From Asticcacaulis solisilvae (GTDB lineage Bacteria > Pseudomonadota > Alphaproteobacteria > Caulobacterales > Caulobacteraceae), in the NCBI RefSeq assembly GCF_017875235.1, contig NZ_JAGGMI010000002.1:601655-665654 (forward strand): a DNA stretch of 64,000 nucleotides. Direction: 5' to 3'. Position 1 is the stretch's first letter. Each line of letters opens with the position of its first letter. A program made the translations under genes and the position numbers. Positions 45,320 to 53,852 of this stretch are shown in pieces. The notes below the pieces were generated by a model. It had not been told where the DNA came from and ran no database searches. It worked only from the letters and a program-made list of their open reading frames with translations.

Positions 45320-47143
45320 CTACATCTGGTCGGGCGCCGACATGCCCATCAGTTCCAATCCCAATTCGAGCTGGCGCAGGGTCAAGGCAACCAGTCCCAG
45401 GCGCGAGGCCTTGAGCGCGACATCCTCTCCCAGCAGGACCGGACAGGCGGCATAGAACTTCGAAAACGCCTGGGCCAGCCGGTAGGTATGATCGGCCAGC
45501 AGGTTCGGCGCGCGCTTGACGTAGGTTTCTTTCAGCGCCGAATCGAAAGCGTCGAGCAGCAGAACCAGCTCGCGTTCCGCCGGCTCGGCAACGGTGATCG
45601 TACCGGCAGCCACGCCCTGCTCGCGCGCCTTGCGCAGGATCGATTTGATCCGCACGGCCTGATAGAGCAGGTACGGCCCGGTCTTGCCTTCGAAGCTGGT
45701 AAAGCGATCAAGGTCGAAAATGTAGTTGGTCAGCCGGTGGTTGGACAGCTCGGCGAACTTCAATGCCGCGACCGCCACCTTATGCGCGGTGTCGGCGAAC
45801 TCGGCTTCGGACAGTCCCTCCCCTAAACCGGCCTCGTGCAAGCGCTCCGTCGCTTTTTCCACCGCCTGGGCAATCAAATCACCCAGCTTCAGCGTCCCGC
45901 CATCGCGGGTCTTGAACGGCGTGCCATCAGGCCCGTTGACCGTGCCATTGGCCGCGTGCTCCAGCTCGCCTTCCTTGGCAAATCCGGCCAAGTAAGCAGT
46001 GCGGAAGACCTGCTCGAAATGCTCGGCCTGGCGCTGGTCGACGATATAGAGGCTAAGGTCCGGGCCGTACTCCTTCTGGCGCTGGACGACGGTCGCGACG
46101 TCGGTCGTGCCGTACATGGCCGAGCCTTCCGAAGAGACGACCAGCAGCGGCGGCGGGCTCGGGACTTCGATCACCGAACCATCATCGAGTTTCTTTTTGC
46201 GCGTCTCGCCGGGCTTGGCGACGTGCACGACCTGAGCGCCGGAATCTTCGACCAGCAGCCCCTTGGCCTTCAGTTCCGCGACCATGCCTTCGATATAGGG
46301 ATCGGCGTCCGATTCGCCCTTCCACCAGTCGAAGGACACACCCAAGGCGCCATAATCGCGGATCAGGGCTTCGCGGCTGACGGTGACGAAGTGCTGCCAC
46401 AGGGCGCGGTAACCCCTCCGTCCGGCCTGCAGTTCCTTGGTCGCCTTTCGCGCCAGGTCACGATAGCCAGCATCGCTCTTCCCTTTGTTGGACGCCAGCG
46501 GATAGAGGCGCCCCAGATCGGCCAGCGAGACCGGCGGCTCGGACGGATAGTCGCCTGTGTAGTTATCGTCGAAATACGGCAGGTCCGGCTGTTCCTCGCT
46601 GAGCGCCAGGATCAGCAACCCCATCTGGTAGCCCCAGTCGCCGAAGTGGGCGTCGCCCATAACCTCGTCGCCCATATAACGCATGACACGCTTCAGGCTC
46701 TCGCCGATGACCGCGGTGCGCAGGTGGCCGATGTGCATTTCCTTGGCGACGTTGGGGCCGCCGTAGTCGATGATCACCTTGCGCTTGACCGCCACGCTGG
46801 GCGCGCCAACGCGTGGGTCGGCCGCCAGCACATTGGCGCGATCGCTCAGAGCGCCTTCCGACAAGACGAAGTTGAGGAAGCCGGGACCAGCAATATCGGT
46901 GCTTTTCAGGCGCGCATCATCGGCGAAGTGCGCGACGATACGGCCGGCCACTTCGCGCGGATTGGCTTTGGCCTGCTTGGCGACCGCGAGGGCTCCATTG
47001 CACTGGAAATCGGCCAGGTCCGGACGGTCGGACGCATTGACCCGGCCGGCCGAGGCATCGAAGCCCTCAGCCGTAAACGCGGCCGAAGCCGCAGTCGTCA
47101 GTTGCGTCTTGAAGTCTTGGGATTGGGCGAAGGCGTCGGACAT
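45320..47143 (-). CDS. argS: Arginyl-tRNA synthetase
   Basis: A class I synthetase of 607 residues charging tRNA-Arg. The N-terminal Add-1 domain comes first, then the active-site [17 protein letters not shown] with HIGH at 137-140. The [13 protein letters not shown] region replaces a classic KMSKS, as usual in ArgS, and the C-terminal DALR anticodon-binding domain starts near residue 490. It follows the secreted-protein gene by 64 bases, with a GGCGTAA/TTACGCC hairpin just upstream of its start. Confidence 0.97.
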   Translation of the reverse strand: MSDAFAQSQDFKTQLTTAASAAFTAEGFDASAGRVNASDRPDLADFQCNGALAVAKQAKANPREVAGRIVAHFADDARLKSTDIAGPGFLNFVLSEGALSDRANVLAADPRVGAPSVAVKRKVIIDYGGPNVAKEMHIGHLRTAVIGESLKRVMRYMGDEVMGDAHFGDWGYQMGLLILALSEEQPDLPYFDDNYTGDYPSEPPVSLADLGRLYPLASNKGKSDAGYRDLARKATKELQAGRRGYRALWQHFVTVSREALIRDYGALGVSFDWWKGESDADPYIEGMVAELKAKGLLVEDSGAQVVHVAKPGETRKKKLDDGSVIEVPSPPPLLVVSSEGSAMYGTTDVATVVQRQKEYGPDLSLYIVDQRQAEHFEQVFRTAYLAGFAKEGELEHAANGTVNGPDGTPFKTRDGGTLKLGDLIAQAVEKATERLHEAGLGEGLSEAEFADTAHKVAVAALKFAELSNHRLTNYIFDLDRFTSFEGKTGPYLLYQAVRIKSILRKAREQGVAAGTITVAEPAERELVLLLDAFDSALKETYVKRAPNLLADHTYRLAQAFSKFYAACPVLLGEDVALKASRLGLVALTLRQLELGLELMGMSAPDQM

Positions 47144-47207
47144 GAAGGATCCAAAGAAGGCGTAAGAATTTACGCCGTCTTACGCATCCAGCCCCGGAGT
47201 TACAAGC

Positions 47208-47867
47208 CTATTGCTGCTCGGCGCCCGAAACGTAGCGGAAGTGCTTGCCGTCGCGGTTGAAGGCGGCCATTTGCGGCGTGACTTCGAAACCGACCAGCAC
47301 TTCGAAGTTCGAGCCCGACACCGAGACGTCGGCGCGCGGGATGACGATGCCATCGAGGCGCGTATTGACGTCGGTGCGCTGTTGACCTGGCGCGAATGTG
47401 ACCGGCAGGTCGAACCATTGCTTGGCCAGGACGGTCGCGTCCTTTTCGGTCACGGCGACCCAGTAACGGTAGGTCTTGGTCTGGCCATCGGCCTGGGGAC
47501 CGCGGCCGAGGGAAAAGCCGATGTCCATGGCGACTTCGATCGGATCGCTGCCCTTATAGGCGCAGTCCGAGGTCACGCCATTGATCTCGCCCGTCCACAT
47601 GGCGGCGCTGGTGGCTTCCCTGTTGTCCTTGAATTCGTGATAGCGCGCGGCGTCGTAGAGCACCTTGACGTAGGGGCACGGGCCTTCGGCCTTCAGCTTC
47701 TTGAGGCTGAGCGTACGCTCACCCCATTCGTCTTCCTTCTTGGCCTTGTCCTCGGCGGTTTCTTCGTCACCGCCGCCACGGCTTTGCGCCAGGACCGGCG
47801 TGGATGCCGCACTCAGCGCGACGGCCAGACACAGGCCGGAAAGAAAAAGGCGCGACGAAGAGATCAT
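47208..47867 (-). CDS. Secreted protein of unknown function upstream of argS
   Basis: A 219-residue protein with a signal peptide ending near TPVLAQ (about 29), then an acidic linker and a beta-rich domain with one cysteine pair (near residues 64 and 102; PCPYVKVLYDAARYHEF, TSDCAYKGSDPIEV). The segment between them recurs in alphaproteobacterial proteins of unknown function. I used the ATG at 47867, since the seven-codon longer start does not add signal-peptide features. Confidence 0.78.
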   Translation of the reverse strand: MISSSRLFLSGLCLAVALSAASTPVLAQSRGGGDEETAEDKAKKEDEWGERTLSLKKLKAEGPCPYVKVLYDAARYHEFKDNREATSAAMWTGEINGVTSDCAYKGSDPIEVAMDIGFSLGRGPQADGQTKTYRYWVAVTEKDATVLAKQWFDLPVTFAPGQQRTDVNTRLDGIVIPRADVSVSGSNFEVLVGFEVTPQMAAFNRDGKHFRYVSGAEQQ

Positions 47868-48082
47868 GAACAAGCCTATCCTGGACATTCAGCGTTGCCG
47901 GGGTCACTGCCGGCCTGCCCTTCCCCCGTAGAAGCGGCGCCGTTAGGCGATGTGTAGCGCCTGCGCGGGCAATTTCAAAGGGTTTTATCGGCGGACTGCG
48001 GCCAAATCACGGCGGAACAACTTCTGATCCGACACTGTCGTTTGCTGTGGCGAAACCGCCGAAAACGCCTTATGTGAGGGAC

Positions 48083-49027
48083 ATGTCCGCTTCGTTAAAA
48101 GTCTATCTCGCCACGCCGCGCGGTTTCTGTGCCGGTGTTGACCGCGCCATCCAGATCGTTGAACGCGCCTTGGAGCTTTACGGCGCGCCCGTCTATGTGC
48201 GCCACGAGATCGTCCACAACCGTCACGTCGTCGACCGGCTGAAAGCTTTGGGCGCCGTCTTCGTCAAGGAGTTGGAGCAGTGCCCACCTGATCGGCCCGT
48301 GGTTTTTTCCGCCCATGGTGTGCCGAAGTCGGTGCCAGCCGAAGCTGAAATGCGCAAGATGTTCTTCCTCGACGCCACCTGCCCGCTGGTTTCCAAGGTC
48401 CATGTCGAGGCCGAACGCCACTACAGCGAAGGCCGCGAAATCGTGCTGATCGGCCACGCCGGCCACCCCGAAGTCATCGGCACCATGGGCCAGTTGCCCG
48501 AAGGCGTCGTCAAGCTGATCGAAACGGTCGAGGATGCGCGCGCCTTTATGCCGGTCGACCCGGCCAATCTCGCCTTCGTCACCCAGACCACCCTGTCGGT
48601 CGACGACACCTCGGAAATCGTCGGCGTGCTGAAGTCACGCTTTCCGCAGATCGCCGTGCCGCACAAGGAAGACATCTGCTACGCCACCACCAACCGCCAG
48701 GACGCCGTCAAGGACATCAGCGCCGAATGCGACCTGGTGCTGGTCATCGGCTCGGCCAAGTCGTCGAACTCCCAGCGCCTGGTCGAAGTCGCCATGCGCG
48801 CCGGCGCCCGCGCCGCCTACCTGGTCGATGACGCTTCGCATGTCGACTGGTCATGGTTTGACGGCGTGAAGGTCCTGGGCATTTCCGCCGGCGCATCGGC
48901 GCCGGAAAACCTGATCAGCGACCTGGTCAAGGCCGTGACAGAGCGTTTCGAGGCCGAGGTCATTGAAAATTCGGGCGTGCAGGAAACCGTCACCTTCAAG
49001 CTGCCGCGCGTCCTGACCCAGGCATGA
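48083..49027 (+). CDS. ispH: 4-hydroxy-3-methylbut-2-enyl diphosphate reductase
   Basis: The last enzyme of the non-mevalonate isoprenoid pathway, a 4Fe-4S reductase making IPP and DMAPP. Cluster cysteines are in [13 protein letters not shown] (about 16), [11 protein letters not shown] and [17 protein letters not shown] [10 protein letters not shown]. Starting at the ATG at 48083 (after GAGGGAC) gives 314 residues; an in-frame GTG 36 bases upstream is the alternative. It overlaps rnhA by four bases (ATGA). Confidence 0.96.
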   Translation: MSASLKVYLATPRGFCAGVDRAIQIVERALELYGAPVYVRHEIVHNRHVVDRLKALGAVFVKELEQCPPDRPVVFSAHGVPKSVPAEAEMRKMFFLDATCPLVSKVHVEAERHYSEGREIVLIGHAGHPEVIGTMGQLPEGVVKLIETVEDARAFMPVDPANLAFVTQTTLSVDDTSEIVGVLKSRFPQIAVPHKEDICYATTNRQDAVKDISAECDLVLVIGSAKSSNSQRLVEVAMRAGARAAYLVDDASHVDWSWFDGVKVLGISAGASAPENLISDLVKAVTERFEAEVIENSGVQETVTFKLPRVLTQA

Positions 49028-49473
49028 CCATGAGCAAGGTCACCATCTATACCGACGGCGCCTGCAAGGGTAACCCGGGCCCAGGCGGCTGGGGCGCCAT
49101 CCTCATGGCCAATGGCCACGAGAAGGAACTCTACGGCTATGAAGCCAATACAACCAATAACCGCATGGAGCTGATGGCCGTCATTGCCGCGCTCGAAGCG
49201 CTGAAAAAGCCGTGTGAGGTCGAACTGCACGCCGACAGCCAGTATGTCCTCAAGGGGATCAAGGAGTGGATCCACGGCTGGAAGGCGCGCGGCTGGAAGA
49301 CCGCTGACAAGAAACCGGTGAAGAACGACGACTTGTGGATGCGCCTCGACGCGGCGACAAAAGCCCACAAGATCAAGTGGCACTGGGTCAAGGGCCACGC
49401 CGGCCACGAATTCAACGAACGCGCCGACCAGTTGGCCAACAAGGGCATTACAGAGGCGCGCCTGGCGTCCTGA
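49024..49473 (+). CDS. rnhA: Ribonuclease HI
   Basis: A 149-residue RNase H cleaving RNA in RNA-DNA hybrids. The catalytic residues are Asp11 in [15 protein letters not shown], Glu in NRMELMAV, Asp in [10 protein letters not shown] and Asp in FNERADQLA. It overlaps the end of ispH and is translationally coupled to it. RNase HII (rnhB) is also in the window, 24 kb away. Confidence 0.98.
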   Translation: MTMSKVTIYTDGACKGNPGPGGWGAILMANGHEKELYGYEANTTNNRMELMAVIAALEALKKPCEVELHADSQYVLKGIKEWIHGWKARGWKTADKKPVKNDDLWMRLDAATKAHKIKWHWVKGHAGHEFNERADQLANKGITEARLAS

Positions 49474-49512
49474 TCCGCGCCTCTTCTGCAGATTTGTGAG
49501 ATTTACCAGCTT

Positions 49513-49599
49513 AATGTTGTGACATCACAACATTTACGTTGACGCATCGCGTTTTAGAATGTAAGGAGTACACAACATTTAATATGGAGGACACAACAT
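49513..49599 (+). promoter_or_regulatory. Palindromic operator and half-sites upstream of the membrane-protein/XRE pair
   Basis: AATGTTGTGA-CA-TCACAACATT (49513-49534) is a perfect 10-base inverted repeat. Two more ACAACAT half-sites, at 49572-49578 and 49593-49599, flank the GGAGG ribosome site of the first gene. The spacing suits autoregulation by the XRE repressor-like protein encoded second in the operon. Confidence 0.75.
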
Positions 49600-49600
49600 A

Positions 49601-49993
49601 ATGTTCGGCTGGCCTAACTCCCCTGCTTATACCGTTACCTCAATTACCCTTTGGCTGGTCTTCCTTTCGGCCATCTTTGGCGTGACTTGGGGCAAGCACA
49701 ATGGATGGCCCGATCCGGCGCTATGGGCGCTTGCGCTTGTGCCGGCGGTGACCGTAATCATCCAGACCTTCATGGCCTATGGCCTGATTTCAAAGCAGGA
49801 TGAATTCGTTCGCGCTCTCGTTGCCAAGCGCATGCTGGCCGCGACCGGCGCCACCATAACGGTTGTCGTCGGCTATGCGCCCTTCCAGCAACTGCTGAAT
49901 GCACCGGAAGTTCCCGCCTGGGTTATATATCCGCTGTTCTGGGGCTTGTTCGGCATGCTGAGCGGCATCATTCGAGACGGGGGCCGGGCATGA
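49601..49993 (+). CDS. Small four-helix membrane protein partnered with an XRE regulator
   Basis: A 130-residue protein with four hydrophobic segments (about 13-30, 40-62, 78-98 and 105-122) and a short charged stretch SKQDEFVRALVAKRM between the second and third. No family is firmly recognised; small membrane proteins of this layout are often encoded next to YozG-like XRE regulators. Its stop overlaps the start of the regulator gene (ATGA). The site-rich promoter suggests tight control. Confidence 0.8.
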   Translation: MFGWPNSPAYTVTSITLWLVFLSAIFGVTWGKHNGWPDPALWALALVPAVTVIIQTFMAYGLISKQDEFVRALVAKRMLAATGATITVVVGYAPFQQLLNAPEVPAWVIYPLFWGLFGMLSGIIRDGGRA

Positions 49994-50199
49994 AAAGCCG
50001 GCTCAAAGTCCTGCGCGCGGAACGCGACCTGACGCAGGAGCAACTCGCAACCCTTATCGGGGTGTCCAGATACGCCATCAACGCGTTGGAAACCGAACGC
50101 CACGATCCTTCGCTCGACCTCGCCTACCGCATTTCCAGCGCACTCTCGCTCCCTGTTGAGCAGGTCTTCCCCAACCCCTACGCGCCCACCTCTACCTGA
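49990..50199 (+). CDS. XRE/Cro-CI family transcriptional regulator
   Basis: A 69-residue protein made almost entirely of one helix-turn-helix: LRAERDLTQEQLATLIGVSR (helices 1-3), then NALETERHDPSLDLAYRISSAL. It resembles the short YozG-like regulators. It overlaps the membrane-protein gene by four bases and probably binds the AATGTTGTGA palindrome upstream of the pair. Confidence 0.92.
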   Translation: MKSRLKVLRAERDLTQEQLATLIGVSRYAINALETERHDPSLDLAYRISSALSLPVEQVFPNPYAPTST

Positions 50200-50206
50200 A
50201 AGACTA

Positions 50207-51088
50207 ATGTCCATGAAAAAGCTGATATCCACGCTGGCCGCGATCGCGGCTGGTCTCGCCCTCGCCTTGCCCGCATGTGCCGGCGACTTCAAAAGCGACC
50301 GCATCATCGTTACGACCACAGGCGAAGGCAAAGATGTCGTTTTGATCCCCGGCCTGTCATCTTCCGCGTCGGTATGGGACACGACCATCCAGGCCCTGCC
50401 CGGCTATCGTTATCACGTCGTCCAGGTCAAGGGCTTTGCCGGCGTTCCTGCCGAGGCCAATGCGACGGGCCCGGTCGTTGCTCCGCTAGCGGAAGAGGTT
50501 GCCAGATACATCGTGTCCGAAAAACTGGACCGCCCCGCCGTCACGGGGCATTCGATGGGCGGCACAGTCGGCATGATGGTCGCCGCCCGCCATCCCGGCC
50601 TGGTGTCCAGGCTGATGGTCGTCGACATGATACCGTTTATGGGCGCCATGTTCATGCCTAATGCCACACCGGACTCGGTTGCTCCAATTGCAGGCCAGAT
50701 CCGCGACGGCATCCGCAACGCCCCCGCGGCCGGCCGGCAGGCGACGGCCGAGCAGACCATCGCCGGGATGATAAAGACCGAAGCTTTCCGCCCCGCTGCC
50801 ATAAAGCACGCCATGGACAGCGATCCGGCGACGTCCGGCCAGGCGATGTACGAACTGATCACCACCGACCTGCGTCCGGAACTCGCCAATATCAAGGTGC
50901 CGCTGCGTGTCCTGTGGGTCCTGCCGCCGGGCGCCCCGATTACGGCCGAGCAGATGGCCGGCTACTACCAGATGTCCTATGCCAATGCGCCGAACGCTTC
51001 GTTGCGGCAGGTGACCGACAGCTGTCACTTCATCATGTTCGACCAACCCGAACTGTTCCAGGCCGAGTTGAAGACCTTTATCCAATAA
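50207..51088 (+). CDS. Secreted alpha/beta hydrolase
   Basis: A 293-residue protein with a signal peptide (cleavage near PACAG, about 26) and an alpha/beta hydrolase domain: the oxyanion loop IPGLSSSASVW, the nucleophile in TGHSMGG (Ser116) and the His in DSCHFIMFDQP near the end. The substrate is unknown. ATG at 50207 or 50213 may be used. Its last 11 bases overlap the end of the convergent gamma-carbonic-anhydrase-like gene. Confidence 0.88.
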   Translation: MSMKKLISTLAAIAAGLALALPACAGDFKSDRIIVTTTGEGKDVVLIPGLSSSASVWDTTIQALPGYRYHVVQVKGFAGVPAEANATGPVVAPLAEEVARYIVSEKLDRPAVTGHSMGGTVGMMVAARHPGLVSRLMVVDMIPFMGAMFMPNATPDSVAPIAGQIRDGIRNAPAAGRQATAEQTIAGMIKTEAFRPAAIKHAMDSDPATSGQAMYELITTDLRPELANIKVPLRVLWVLPPGAPITAEQMAGYYQMSYANAPNASLRQVTDSCHFIMFDQPELFQAELKTFIQ

Positions 51089-51602
51089 CCGACAGGTCGC
51101 GGCCAAAGCGCCGGGCATTACCAACATAATGCTCGGCCGAACGCTTCAGTCCCGCGACCTGCTCGGGAGTCAGCTCGCGCACCACCCGCGCCGGTGATCC
51201 GAGAATCAGTACGCCGTCCGGATAGGTCTTGCCTTCCGGCACGAGTGATCCGGCGCCGACGATGCTGTCGCGGCCAATGACTGCGCGGTTGAGGATGATC
51301 GATCCGATGCCGATCAAGGCATTATCGCCAATGATGCAGCCATGCAGCGTCACCTTGTGCCCGACGGTCACGCCCTCACCGATCGTCAGCGGCGAACCCG
51401 GATCGGAATGCAGGACCGAGCCGTCCTGGATATTACTGCGTGCGCCGATGGTGATCGGCTCATTATCCGCACGCACCACGGCGTTGAACCATACACTGGC
51501 GCCCTCGCCCATCAGCACCTGCCCCATGACCTGCGCGCCCGGCGCGACCCAGGCGCCCTCGGCAAGACGCGGCTCCACATCATCTAAACGATAGAGCGGC
51601 AT
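51078..51602 (-). CDS. Gamma-carbonic-anhydrase-like left-handed beta-helix protein
   Basis: A 174-residue hexapeptide-repeat protein of the YrdA/PaaY/CaiE type. Repeats include VWFNAVVRADNEPITIGARSN and the metal-site His residues in GVTVGHKVTLHGCIIG, followed by LIGIGSIILNRAVIG. GGAGG five bases before the ATG at 51602 decides the start over one eight codons upstream. Such proteins are often zinc-binding with carbonic anhydrase, acyltransferase or no known activity. Confidence 0.9.
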   Translation of the reverse strand: MPLYRLDDVEPRLAEGAWVAPGAQVMGQVLMGEGASVWFNAVVRADNEPITIGARSNIQDGSVLHSDPGSPLTIGEGVTVGHKVTLHGCIIGDNALIGIGSIILNRAVIGRDSIVGAGSLVPEGKTYPDGVLILGSPARVVRELTPEQVAGLKRSAEHYVGNARRFGRDLSVIG

Positions 51603-51699
51603 GCCGGCCTCCGTGGAAACGACCATGACAATTCTGCGAAATTTGTTCGGAATGGTTAATTTTCATCATTCGGTAACGTTCGGGGCAGATTCTGATAGC

Positions 51700-51930
51700 A
51701 TTCTTATGGAGGAATCAGCTTTACTCCTAAGGGTACGGCGGCGGAGCGATCCGCAGCCGGCACAAAGGCTTTGTACCTCAAGAGGTCTAAGTGGCAATAC
51801 CGCGTTCCATGTTGGGCATTGCACTTCCGCCGCCGCCGATGTTCGGCTCCGGCGGCTCTTTACGGTCCTGCCTTTCTCTGTTCCCAAACACGTTTGTCAC
51901 GGCGATGCCACTTATGGCTTCGCCTTTTTT
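51700..51930 (+). ncRNA. Candidate structured small RNA upstream of phoH
   Basis: Several stems follow each other: gcggagcgatccgc; aagtggcaat with attgcactt; a nested stem gccgccgccgatgttcggc with ccggcggc; and finally the terminator at 51901. It is not tmRNA, RNase P RNA, SRP RNA or a recognised 6S RNA by its conserved motifs. The 5' end is a guess; a promoter may lie near 51670-51700. Confidence 0.35.
51901..51930 (+). terminator. Rho-independent terminator upstream of phoH
   Basis: GGCGATGCC and GGCTTCGCC pair with one mismatch around a six-base loop and are followed by TTTTTT. It cannot belong to the gene upstream, which is on the other strand, so it ends a separate plus-strand transcript or attenuates phoH. 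Confidence 0.75.
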
Positions 51931-51984
51931 CATGCCTTTTTGCGGCCAGCACAGCCGCGACTGGCACTTTGAAGGAGCATGTTC

Positions 51985-52767
51985 ATGACCAAGCGATCCG
52001 CCAAGCGTTTCCTGCGTGAAGGCCACCTGGATGAGTCGGCCTTTTCGACCGATTCGAAAGTGCGCCGGCTGAACGTGCATGTCGGTGGCGGCGGAGGCGG
52101 CGCCTGGTCGCCCATGGGCAATGCCAATGACGAACGGGAACAGGGCTACTTAAAAACGATAAAACCCAAATCCGAAGGCCAGGCGGCGTTGCTTAGCGCG
52201 ATCGACGAAAAGAACCTGATCCTCGCCCTGGGGCCCGCGGGTACCGGCAAGACCTACCTGGCCATTGCCAAGGCCGTGGAGGCGCTGGAAAGCGGCAAGG
52301 TCGGCCGCATCGTCCTGTCCCGCCCGGCGGTCGAAGCCGGCGAATCGATCGGCTTCTTGCCCGGCGACATGGAAGACAAGCTGGCGCCGTACCTGCGCCC
52401 GCTCTACGACGCCCTTACCGACCGCCTCAGCATGAAGCGCGTCAAGGCGCTGATCCAGGAAGGCCTGATCGAGATCGCGCCGGTGGGCTATATGCGCGGC
52501 CGCACCCTCAACAACGCCTTCGTCGTCATCGATGAAGCGCAGAACTGCACCTATACTCAGCTGAAGATGCTGCTGACGCGTCTGGGCTGGAACTCGACCA
52601 TGGTCGTCACCGGCGACCCGGCGCAATCCGACCTTCTGACCGGTCTGTCGGGCCTGGCCGATGTCGCCGACCGCTTCGAAGCCGTCGACACTATCGCCGT
52701 CGTCCGCCTGAAGGACAAGGACATCGTCCGCCATCCGCTGGTCGCTACCATGCTGGGCGTGCTGTAA
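51985..52767 (+). CDS. PhoH family protein (ATPase)
   Basis: A 260-residue P-loop ATPase of the PhoH group, related to the helicase core; its role in RNA metabolism is inferred for the family. Walker A is GPAGTGKTY (near residue 80), Walker B is VIDEAQNC, and the family runs LSRPAVEAGESIGFLPGD and VVTGDPAQSDL are present. The N-terminus is Gly-rich (HVGGGGGGAW). GAAGGAG at seven-base spacing fixes the ATG at 51985 rather than the one six bases earlier. Confidence 0.93.
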   Translation: MTKRSAKRFLREGHLDESAFSTDSKVRRLNVHVGGGGGGAWSPMGNANDEREQGYLKTIKPKSEGQAALLSAIDEKNLILALGPAGTGKTYLAIAKAVEALESGKVGRIVLSRPAVEAGESIGFLPGDMEDKLAPYLRPLYDALTDRLSMKRVKALIQEGLIEIAPVGYMRGRTLNNAFVVIDEAQNCTYTQLKMLLTRLGWNSTMVVTGDPAQSDLLTGLSGLADVADRFEAVDTIAVVRLKDKDIVRHPLVATMLGVL

Positions 52768-52791
52768 ATCTCCGGGCAGCATGCTTTTGTC

Positions 52792-52854
52792 GCGCTTTTT
52801 ATCCGAAAACCGCTTCACACTTTTGGCTTCGCCGAACTTCGCTTCGGAAAGCGC
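52792..52854 (-). repeat. Dispersed palindromic repeat, copy 5
   Basis: The outer stem GCGCTTT/AAAGCGC and inner CCGAAAA with TTCGG are present, with an extra 19 or so bases inserted on one side. The core AACCGCTTCACAC matches the family. It lies 24 bases after the phoH stop, just before its terminator. Confidence 0.8.
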
Positions 52855-52865
52855 TGAACAGCCAA

Positions 52866-52897
52866 GGCGGTGAGTTCGCTCACCGCCTCATTTTTTT
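52866..52897 (+). terminator. Rho-independent terminator after phoH
   Basis: A perfect nine-base-pair stem GGCGGTGAG/CTCACCGCC with a TTCG tetraloop is followed by TCATTTTTTT. Confidence 0.93.
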
Positions 52898-52901
52898 GCC
52901 G

Positions 52902-53324
52902 TCACCCTGCCTTGTCCCGCTTCAGGATCAGAAAGGTGCGTGCCCGAACGACCCCGGGCAGCACCGACAGACGATCACGGGCGTCGTTGAGGCCAGCGGA
53001 ATTCATATGCGAGATTTCCACGAGCAGGTCGATGTCCCCGGCCAGGGAGTAGCAGCGGTCGACGGCCGGGTCCGCGACTATGGCCGCCACGACCTGTGGC
53101 ATCGGCGTGCTGGCAAGTTCCAGGCAGACCATGGCCGCCACGCCTCCGGCTTTTTCCAGCGCGACCTCGGCCCGATATCCCGTAATCAGTTGCTCGGCTT
53201 CGAGACGCGCAATGCGCGCCCGGATCGAACTGCGGGCAAGTCCGATCTTTCCGGCGATGGTCTTGAGCGGCGCCCGCGCGTCCTGGCGCAATAGGGCGAC
53301 AATCTGACGGTCGACGTCATCCAT
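52902..53324 (-). CDS. Lrp/AsnC family transcriptional regulator
   Basis: A 140-residue regulator starting MDDVDRQIVALLRQDARAPL, with the N-terminal helix-turn-helix (about 1-50; IAGKIGLARSSIRARIARLE) and a C-terminal RAM ligand-binding domain (SLAGDIDLLVEISH). The upstream in-frame extension is not family-like. A palindrome sits 18 bases upstream in the divergent gap with ridA, so autoregulation and control of the RidA gene are likely. Confidence 0.93.
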   Translation of the reverse strand: MDDVDRQIVALLRQDARAPLKTIAGKIGLARSSIRARIARLEAEQLITGYRAEVALEKAGGVAAMVCLELASTPMPQVVAAIVADPAVDRCYSLAGDIDLLVEISHMNSAGLNDARDRLSVLPGVVRARTFLILKRDKAG

Positions 53325-53342
53325 TCTGAAGTCCCGATGGTT

Positions 53343-53367
53343 CAAATGGCGGCGAAACCGCCATTTG
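53343..53367. promoter_or_regulatory. Palindrome between the divergent lrp and ridA genes
   Basis: CAAATGGCGG and CCGCCATTTG form perfect 10-base arms around a five-base spacer. It lies 18 bases from the regulator start and 41 bases from the ridA start, a suitable place for a regulator to control both genes. Confidence 0.65.
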
Positions 53368-53408
53368 GGCGAAAGACGCGAATGCATCGCCCGGCTATGT
53401 AAATAGGC

Positions 53409-53852
53409 ATGTTAAACCGGCGCTTTGCAATCACGCTTTTACTGAACGCCCTTAGTGCGCCGGGCGCGACGAAGGCCAGGCCCGTGACAATCGAACCCAT
53501 TCATCCCGAAAACACCTCCTACGCTCAGGCCACACTGGTGCGTTCCCCTGACCGGTGGCTGTTCATCAGTGGACAGGTGCCGGCGGATGCAGACGGCACG
53601 GTCCCCGCTGACTTCGCCGGTCAGGCGCGACTGGCCTGGACCAATGTTATCACGCAACTGACGCATGCCGGCATGACGATCGAAAACCTCGCCAAGGTGA
53701 CAATCTTCCTCGCTGACCGGCGCTACCGCGCGGAGAATACCCTGATGCGCCATGAGATCCTGGGTGGCCATACGCCGGCGCTCACCGTCGTCATCGCCAC
53801 GATATTCGACGAAGCGTGGCTGATCGAAATCGAAGCCGTGGCCGTCGCATGA
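53409..53852 (+). CDS. RidA/YjgF family protein
   Basis: A 147-residue protein with the RidA core: LFISGQVPADADG, TNVITQLTHAGMTIENLAKVTI and GHTPALTVVIATI. RidA deaminates reactive enamine/imine intermediates from PLP enzymes, which fits an amino-acid-sensing Lrp regulator next door. The N-terminal 25 residues look signal-like but a GTG at 53484 with AAGGCCAGG upstream would give a normal cytosolic protein of 122 residues; I cannot choose. The stop overlaps the next gene's start (ATGA). Confidence 0.82.
   Translation: MLNRRFAITLLLNALSAPGATKARPVTIEPIHPENTSYAQATLVRSPDRWLFISGQVPADADGTVPADFAGQARLAWTNVITQLTHAGMTIENLAKVTIFLADRRYRAENTLMRHEILGGHTPALTVVIATIFDEAWLIEIEAVAVA

Larger units (their letters stand above)
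51603..51984. other. 382-base region upstream of phoH without a clear gene
   Basis: The region holds several hairpins and ends in a rho-independent terminator at 51901-51930, well before the phoH ribosome site GAAGGAG (51971-51977). Open frames cross it, but none has a ribosome site, a plausible start or recognisable protein features. The best explanation is a small RNA transcribed toward phoH and terminated before it. Confidence 0.5.

Noticed and set aside
51601..51972. A 123-codon frame upstream of phoH
   Set aside because: It starts inside the neighbouring gene's start region without a ribosome site, crosses hairpins and the terminator, and its composition is not protein-like.
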